DNA of 10,992 bases. Origin: Acidobacteriota bacterium (lineage in GTDB: Bacteria > Acidobacteriota > Terriglobia > Terriglobales > Acidobacteriaceae). Location of the stretch: contig QIAW01000381.1 of NCBI GenBank assembly GCA_003225655.1, positions 1 to 10,992 of the forward strand, written 5' to 3'. Below, piece by piece: positions 6,493 to 10,992 of this stretch (within the stretch, counting starts at the first letter, position 1; the number at the start of each line of letters is the position of its first letter). Position numbers and translations under genes: made by a program. The notes beneath the pieces were generated by a model that had not been told where the DNA came from, did not search any database, and saw only the letters and a list, made by a program, of their open reading frames with translations.

Positions 6493-7623
6493 TCAACGCA
6501 GCTTCAGGGTCGTGAGCGCAAAGAGCGCAAAGATAAGCGACGCGATCCAAAAGCGGGTGATGAACTTGGACTCCGACCAGCCCAGCAGCTCAAAATGATG
6601 GTGCAGCGGCGCCATCTTAAAGATCCTTTTCTTGCGCAGCTTGTAGGAGCCCACCTGCAACACCACGGAAAGCGCTTCAATTACAAAGACGCCGCCAATA
6701 AAGGGTAGCAATAATTCCTGTTTGATGATCCCGGCAACTGTGCTGATTGCCCCACCGAGAGCGAGCGAGCCCACGTCACCCATGAAAACCTCGGCGGGAT
6801 GGGCGTTATACCAGAGAAAGCCGATGCTGGCGCCGACCATAGCCCCGCAAAAGATGGTCAGCTCCGCCACCTGGGGTATGGGTGGTAATTCCAGATAAGT
6901 GGCGAAAGTGGCATGTGAACTGACGTAGGTCAAAACAGTCAGCGCGCCCGCGGCAATCACGGTACAGCCGATGGCGAGGCCGTCCAGACCATCGGTCAGG
7001 TTGACGGCATTACTGGAACCAACCAGCACCATGACCAGAAAAGCGACAAAGGGCACGAAGGCAAGCGGCCAATAGAACTTGCCTATCCAGGATGTAATCA
7101 CCAGATCAGGATGGAAGTTCTTAAAGAAGGGGACAACCAGGTGGGTGGAGTATTCTTTGTGCGCCTGCAGCGCAACCAGGGCTGCACCGACGGCCAGGCT
7201 GGTCAGGATCTGCAGCGCGAATTTGTTCCGTGCAGTCAGCCCCAGATTGCGGCGGTGGATTACCTTAATGTAGTCATCGGCAAAGCCAATGGCAGCGAAG
7301 GCCAGCGTGGAACAAACCGCCAGCCAGACGAATTTGTTGGTGAGATCGGCCCACAGGATGGTAGGAATCACGATGGCAATCACAATCAGCACGCCACCCA
7401 TGGTGGGAGTACCCGCTTTTTTGGCGTGCGCTTTGGGCCCTTCTTCGCGGATGTACTGGCCAATCTGGAATTCGCGCAACTGGCGGATGACCGCTGGGCC
7501 AACAATCAGTCCCATAAACAAGGCCGTAAGGCTGGCAAAGGCCGTGCGGAAGGTCAAATAGCGAAAAATACGGAACGGAGAAAAATGCGGTTGTAGAACT
7601 TGGTAAAGCAGCCAGTAGAGCAA
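6493..7623 (-). CDS. mraY: Phospho-N-acetylmuramoyl-pentapeptide transferase MraY
   Basis: MraY is the integral membrane enzyme that transfers phospho-MurNAc-pentapeptide to undecaprenyl phosphate, forming lipid I. From TTG at 7621-7623 the protein has 376 residues with about ten hydrophobic segments. Motifs are GTPTMGG (71-77), the magnesium-binding aspartates in FADDYIKV (114-121), SNAVNLTDGLDGLA (204-217), YNAHPAEVFMGDVGSLALGG (272-291, with D283) and APLHHHFELLGW (338-349). The start is chosen because LYWLLYQVL-PFR-FRYLTFRT is the family's usual opening and because GGAGG (7631-7635) stands 7 bases before this TTG. A frame opening at a TTG at 7660-7662 would add 13 residues (MAFKTKESDGGKF) unlike any MraY and would read through the Shine-Dalgarno site. 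It ends with KLR and lies 107 bases after murF. Confidence 0.96.
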   Translation of the reverse strand: MLYWLLYQVLQPHFSPFRIFRYLTFRTAFASLTALFMGLIVGPAVIRQLREFQIGQYIREEGPKAHAKKAGTPTMGGVLIVIAIVIPTILWADLTNKFVWLAVCSTLAFAAIGFADDYIKVIHRRNLGLTARNKFALQILTSLAVGAALVALQAHKEYSTHLVVPFFKNFHPDLVITSWIGKFYWPLAFVPFVAFLVMVLVGSSNAVNLTDGLDGLAIGCTVIAAGALTVLTYVSSHATFATYLELPPIPQVAELTIFCGAMVGASIGFLWYNAHPAEVFMGDVGSLALGGAISTVAGIIKQELLLPFIGGVFVIEALSVVLQVGSYKLRKKRIFKMAPLHHHFELLGWSESKFITRFWIASLIFALFALTTLKLR

Positions 7624-7630
7624 AAATTTT

Positions 7631-7635
7631 CCTCC
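7631..7635 (-). promoter_or_regulatory. Shine-Dalgarno GGAGG of mraY, fixing a TTG start
   Basis: GGAGG on the minus strand, with a spacer of 7 bases to the TTG at 7621-7623. It is the strongest ribosome site in the window and decides between this start and an upstream in-frame TTG. Confidence 0.75.
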
Positions 7636-7666
7636 GTCAGATTCCTTCGTTTTAAATGCCAACTAA

Positions 7667-7711
7667 CCTGTGGGGCAAGATGTCCACAGGACAGCCGGCG
7701 AGACGCCGGCG
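7667..7711. repeat. REP-like double hairpin between murF and mraY
   Basis: Two inverted repeats stand side by side. CCTGTGG (7667-7673) pairs with CCACAGG (7684-7690) around a 10-base loop. GCCGGCG (7694-7700) pairs perfectly with CGCCGGC (7704-7710) around the loop AGA. The string ACAGCCGGCGAGACGCCGGC followed by GCTACA belongs to a type of short GC-rich intergenic palindrome that I recall from acidobacterial and planctomycete genomes. No T run follows the second stem on the minus strand, so a rho-independent terminator is unlikely. It could still affect processing or stability of the transcript between murF and mraY. Confidence 0.75.
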
Positions 7712-7730
7712 CTACAAGAACGGCCGGCAG

Positions 7731-9110
7731 CTAGGAGCTAATAGCTTGCTTTACTCCCCACACTTCCAGTGCACGCTCAAGTTTCACGCCGCGTGAAGCT
7801 TTGAGCAACACCGCGTCGCCTTCGCGGGCTTCGCGCGCCAGCCATTCGCCGGCTTCTTCGGGCGCTGTAACAAAATACGCGGAGACGCCGGCTTTGCGGG
7901 CTTCTTCCACCATATACTGCGCCAACCCGCGGACGCCCAGCAAAACATCAATCTTACTAGCGGCGATGTGCCGTCCACAGGCGCGGTGCAGCTCTTCGCC
8001 GGTGTCGCCCAACTCGAGCATCTCTCCGGCAATTACGATACGGCGCTCCGCGGGGAGCTGGGCCAGAGCATCCACCATGGCGTCAAGCGCCTTTGGATTG
8101 GAATTGTAACAATCGTTGATGATGGTAACGCCGTTCGCCCGAATTATCTGACCACGCTTGTCTGCCGGAGCCGCTGCCGCCAGCGCGTTGAGGGCATCGC
8201 CGAGCGGTACTCCTTCGTGCAGGACGACCGCGAGCGCCGCCAGCGCGTTATAAATATTGTGCCTCCCCAGCAGGGGCAGTTGCGCCGGCGTGCAACTGGT
8301 ATCGGTCACGACATCGAAAAATTCACCCTCGACGCCCTGCGAGCGAACATTCTGGGCGCGGAGGTCTGCAGGATGTTCAATGCCGTACATCAGCACCTTG
8401 CCGTGGAAATCGCGCCCGAACTGGGAGACGTAGGCGTCATCGGCATTCAGCACGGCGGCGCCGCCCATGGGAAGGGCGGCGATCAGCTCATATTTAGCGC
8501 GGGCAATATCGGCAACGGACCTGAAAAATCCCAGGTGCACAGGCGCGACATTGGTGATAACGCCAGTTTCCGGGTGCGCGATGCGCGCCAGCGCCGTGAT
8601 CTCGCCGGCATGCGACATTCCCAGCTCCATGACAGCGATGTCGTGTTCCGCTTCGAGACGCAGCAGTTGCAAAGGCAATCCGAAGTGGTTATTGAGATTG
8701 CCCTCTGACTTAAGCACGCGGAACTTGGCAGCGAGCAAGTGCGCGATTAGTTCTTTGGTTGTAGTCTTTCCCGCCGAGCCGGTCACGGCGATCAATTTTT
8801 TGCCCCACAGACGGCGCACGGCGGTGGCCAGGGACTGCAAAGCTATCAGAGTGTCATCGACTGCCAGCAAATTGCTGATCACGGGGAAGCGGGTGAGCTG
8901 GCTGCGGGCCACGACAGCACTAACAGCGCCCTTTTGCAGCGCCGATTCTACGTAATCATGTCCGTCGAGGTGGTCCCCTTTGACAGCAAAGAACAGCTCT
9001 CCGGGCGCTACCGTGCGGGAATCGATGGAGTAGCCCTGCGCCACCGCCCGCGGGTCAAACTCGCCGCTGGCGAAGGTAAACTCGGCAACGCGCTCTAGAG
9101 GAAGCTTCAT
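7731..9110 (-). CDS. murF: UDP-MurNAc-tripeptide--D-alanyl-D-alanine ligase MurF
   Basis: MurF is the cytoplasmic ligase that adds the D-Ala-D-Ala dipeptide and completes the UDP-MurNAc-pentapeptide. The 459-residue protein has three regions: an N-terminal UDP-substrate domain (YSIDSRTVAPGELFFAVKG, 27-45), the ATP domain with P-loop VTGSAGKTTTKE (109-120), NLNNHFGLPL (138-147), MELGMSHAGEI (161-171), ITNVAPVHLGFF (185-196) and K206 in ARAKYE, the expected carbamylated lysine; and the C-terminal domain with INDCYNSNPKALDAM (331-345) and GEMLELGDTGEELH (362-375). The NPxA-type motif and GSAGKT loop separate it from MurC, MurD and MurE. The start ATG (9108-9110) overlaps the murE stop as ATGA, and AGGA (9118-9121) inside murE stands 7 bases ahead, so coupled translation is likely. 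Confidence 0.96.
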   Translation of the reverse strand: MKLPLERVAEFTFASGEFDPRAVAQGYSIDSRTVAPGELFFAVKGDHLDGHDYVESALQKGAVSAVVARSQLTRFPVISNLLAVDDTLIALQSLATAVRRLWGKKLIAVTGSAGKTTTKELIAHLLAAKFRVLKSEGNLNNHFGLPLQLLRLEAEHDIAVMELGMSHAGEITALARIAHPETGVITNVAPVHLGFFRSVADIARAKYELIAALPMGGAAVLNADDAYVSQFGRDFHGKVLMYGIEHPADLRAQNVRSQGVEGEFFDVVTDTSCTPAQLPLLGRHNIYNALAALAVVLHEGVPLGDALNALAAAAPADKRGQIIRANGVTIINDCYNSNPKALDAMVDALAQLPAERRIVIAGEMLELGDTGEELHRACGRHIAASKIDVLLGVRGLAQYMVEEARKAGVSAYFVTAPEEAGEWLAREAREGDAVLLKASRGVKLERALEVWGVKQAISS

Positions 9111-10663
9111 TGCGCGTTCCTGACTCCCGGTACGTGCAACGCGTGCTGCAGCAGTGAACGCGCAACATCCACGTCGTCGAAGGGGAAAACCCCTTCCCGG
9201 GTAGTCTGAGTTTTTTCATGACCTTTGCCGGCGATGAGTACGATGTCTCCGGGCTGCGCTTCAGAAAGAGCCAAGGCGATGGCTTTGTGCCGGTCGGGCT
9301 CGATCACGTAGCGCTTCCCGGTCTTTTTTAAGCCGGGCAGCGCGTCATCAATGATCGCCAGCGGATCTTCGCTGCGCGGATTGTCAGAGGTCAGCACCAC
9401 AAAATCACTGCCTTCGCCCGCGGCTGCCCCCATCAGCGGACGCTTGCTGCGATCGCGGTCGCCGCCGCAGCCAAAGAGAGTAATCACACGGCCGGGCTTT
9501 GCCTGCGCAGCCATGAAATCGCGCGCGACTGCGGTGACATTACGCAATGCATCGTCTGTGTGAGCGTAGTCTACGACCACGGAGAAAGGCTGGCCGCAAT
9601 CCACGCGCTCAAAGCGTCCGGGCGCACTCTTGGCCTGCGAGAGCGCCTTGGCAACGGCTTGCAGCTCACCCCCGCGGGCCATCGCGGCAGTGGCGGCGGC
9701 GAGCATGTTATAGACGTTTACCTTGCCGACAAGTTGCGAGCGAATTTCCACCGTACCCTGAGGAGTCTGCAGGCTGAAATTAGTGCCTTGAGGCGACGTG
9801 CGAATACCTTCCGCACGAAAGCCGCCGCTTTCCAGACCGTAGGTCAGAACCTCAGATTTCTGCGCACGGGCAAATTCGGCGAGCTGCCGGCCATAGGCGT
9901 CATCTGTATTAATGACGGCGACGCGCGGCGGAGGCGTGCCGCATCCGACGAATAGCATTTTTTTAGCCTCGAAGTACTCTTCCATACCGCGGTGATAATC
10001 AAGATGATCGCGGGTGAGATTGGTGAACAGCGCCACATCAAAGGGAATACCGTAGACGCGTTCCTGGTGAAGCGCGTGTGAGCTGACTTCCATCACCGCT
10101 TCACTGGCGGCATGCTTTCCCAGCCTGGAGCTGGTGGCCTTGGCGAAGATGCGGTTCAACTCCAGCGACTCCGGTGTGGTGTGCGGTGCGGGAATAATTT
10201 CACCGGCAAAGTGATACTCAACCGTTCCTATCAGTACAACGTCGCCTCTTCCCAGGAAGCGTAGAACCTGCGAGAGCAGGAACGTCGTGGTGGTCTTCCC
10301 ATTTGTGCCCGTAATGCCGGTAATTTTGAGCTTCCCGGTGGGATGTCCATAAAAGTTAGCGCTGATGGTTGCCAGCGCCCTGCGATCGTGGGGAACGAGG
10401 GCCCATGCGACATTGGCGCGCGGAAGTTCGGCCAGTGAATGTTCGGTCGAGGAATCGGAGACAACCGCTGTAGCACCGGCCTTGATGGCGGCATCAATGT
10501 AGCGGTTACCGTCGGTGGATTCGCCTTTCATGGCGACGAACAGATTGCCCTGTTCGATGCGGCGGGAATCAAGTTGCACGCCGGTCACGGTCTTTTCAAA
10601 GAGCGCGGCCTCTCCACTTCGGGAGAGCACTTCGACGCCCTGGAGCAGATCATGACAGTTCAT
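9107..10663 (-). CDS. murE: UDP-MurNAc-L-Ala-D-Glu--meso-diaminopimelate ligase MurE
   Basis: MurE is the cytoplasmic ligase that adds the third peptide residue. From ATG 10661-10663 it has 518 residues, a little longer than the common 490-500. Motifs are GVQLDSRRIEQGNLFVAMKG (28-47), P-loop GITGTNGKTTTT (116-127), HTTPESLELN (161-170), MEVSSHALHQ (191-200), NLTRDHLDYH (215-224), the lysines in FEAKK (231-235; one should be carbamylated), DYAHTDDALRN (365-375), FGCGGDRDRSKRP (397-409), TSDNPRSEDP (425-434) and GKGHEKTQ (479-486). DNPR is the signature for meso-diaminopimelate rather than lysine, so the wall should be of the DAP type. An open frame extends 17 codons further up to a TTG at 10712-10714, but that stretch lies in an intergenic tandem repeat and is rejected. 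Only a weak AGG precedes the chosen ATG. Confidence 0.96.
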   Translation of the reverse strand: MNCHDLLQGVEVLSRSGEAALFEKTVTGVQLDSRRIEQGNLFVAMKGESTDGNRYIDAAIKAGATAVVSDSSTEHSLAELPRANVAWALVPHDRRALATISANFYGHPTGKLKITGITGTNGKTTTTFLLSQVLRFLGRGDVVLIGTVEYHFAGEIIPAPHTTPESLELNRIFAKATSSRLGKHAASEAVMEVSSHALHQERVYGIPFDVALFTNLTRDHLDYHRGMEEYFEAKKMLFVGCGTPPPRVAVINTDDAYGRQLAEFARAQKSEVLTYGLESGGFRAEGIRTSPQGTNFSLQTPQGTVEIRSQLVGKVNVYNMLAAATAAMARGGELQAVAKALSQAKSAPGRFERVDCGQPFSVVVDYAHTDDALRNVTAVARDFMAAQAKPGRVITLFGCGGDRDRSKRPLMGAAAGEGSDFVVLTSDNPRSEDPLAIIDDALPGLKKTGKRYVIEPDRHKAIALALSEAQPGDIVLIAGKGHEKTQTTREGVFPFDDVDVARSLLQHALHVPGVRNAQ

Positions 10664-10670
10664 TGCCTGG

Positions 10671-10729
10671 CCCAATTTAATCACAAAGCCCAAATTTAAC
10701 CACAAAGGGCGCAAAGGTGTCTCTGTGGT
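10671..10729. repeat. Imperfect tandem repeat and hairpin between ftsI and murE
   Basis: CCCAATTTAATCACAAAG (10671-10688) is followed directly by the variant CCCAAATTTAACCACAAAG (10689-10707). ACCACAAAG (10699-10707) can also pair with CTCTGTGGT (10721-10729), 8 of 9 positions, around a 13-base loop containing GCGCAAAGG. On the minus strand this reads CTTTGCGCCCTTTGTGG then TTAAAT, a pattern I recall between genes of many acidobacteria and Bacteroidetes. It looks like a decayed dispersed repeat, not a coding extension of murE. Confidence 0.65.
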
Positions 10730-10776
10730 CTCAATCAGAACAAAGAATCAAGAAAAACGAGAAGGCGAATTCGAAA

Positions 10777-10992
10777 TCAGCGCGAGAACCTGACCGAGAC
10801 ATGCGCTCCTGGAGCCAGACGCGCGCCTGGCGGTGGAAACTGTTCTCGGGCCACGCCGCTGCCGATGATGTCAATTTCAACTCCCGCCTGCTGCGCCGTT
10901 TCGAGCGCGTTGCGCACGGGTAGGCCCAGCAGGGAAGGGGCAATCGTACTTCCGCCGATATCCACGATAACCGTACCGCTGCGATGAGCGGA
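10777..10992 (-). CDS. ftsI: Penicillin-binding protein FtsI, C-terminal PASTA domain (runs off the right edge)
   Basis: Only the last 71 residues and the TGA stop (10777-10779) are present. They read GTVIVDIGGSTIAPSLLGLP, then VRNALETAQQAGVEIDIIGSG, VAREQFPPPGARLAPG and AHVSVRFSR at the very end. P-SLLGLPVRNALETAQQAG, then a small hydrophobic strand, a Q-PPPGA turn and a final V-V-F strand is the order of one PASTA domain, which is found at the C-terminus of some class B penicillin-binding proteins and Ser/Thr kinases. Directly before murE in a dcw cluster, the protein is the septal transpeptidase FtsI (PBP3/SpoVD type). The catalytic SxxK, SxN and KTG motifs lie outside the window, so activity cannot be judged. 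The stop codon is 113 bases before the murE start. Confidence 0.85.
   Translation of the reverse strand, partial: SAHRSGTVIVDIGGSTIAPSLLGLPVRNALETAQQAGVEIDIIGSGVAREQFPPPGARLAPGAHVSVRFSR

Noticed and set aside
7968..8708. Open frame of 246 codons on the plus strand inside murF
   Set aside because: Antisense shadow of murF, where all motifs of the sense protein are intact.

Overview
This window is one contiguous stretch of a division and cell wall (dcw) cluster, and every supported gene is on the minus strand. Read in transcription order (right to left) it holds: the 3' end of ftsI (a penicillin-binding protein ending in a PASTA domain), murE, murF, mraY, murD, ftsW, a 63-residue antitoxin-like gene, murG, murC, lspA and the 5' end of ftsQ. 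The order is the classical dcw order with two insertions: the small gene between ftsW and murG, and lspA between murC and ftsQ. I see no RNA gene, CRISPR array, transposase or phage gene. The organism looks like a diderm of moderately high GC, most likely an acidobacterium (Terriglobia-like). That placement rests on the style of the FtsQ N-terminus, the PASTA-tailed FtsI, the MurG and MurC sequences and the kind of intergenic repeats; it is recognition from memory, not a search result.

The proteins form one pathway. MurC, MurD, MurE and MurF add L-Ala, D-Glu, meso-diaminopimelate (MurE carries the DNPR motif) and D-Ala-D-Ala to UDP-MurNAc in the cytoplasm. MraY moves the product to undecaprenyl phosphate (lipid I) and MurG adds GlcNAc (lipid II). 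FtsW with FtsI polymerises and cross-links it at the septum, and FtsQ belongs to the divisome scaffold. LspA is the lipoprotein signal peptidase and is not part of peptidoglycan synthesis.

Junctions are of two kinds. murE/murF (ATGA) and murD/ftsW (TGATG) overlap, which suggests translational coupling. Four of the wider gaps (ftsI-murE, murF-mraY, mraY-murD, murG-murC) each hold a different short palindromic or repeated element with no coding sign. The other gaps (ftsW to small gene, small gene to murG, murC-lspA, lspA-ftsQ) are 45 to 118 bases long and show nothing convincing. No gap exceeds 300 bases. I found no convincing promoter or rho-independent terminator, which fits one long operon running through the window.

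The main anomaly is murD. Its N-terminal dinucleotide-binding fold is in one frame and the rest of the enzyme in another, with the break near 6276-6278 and about nine or ten residues apparently missing. Three starts (murE, murC and mraY) are better placed downstream of the longest open frame; mraY then starts with TTG behind a strong GGAGG. I do not see a new biological system here. The points worth following are the murD break, the orphan antitoxin-like gene and the repeats in the gaps.
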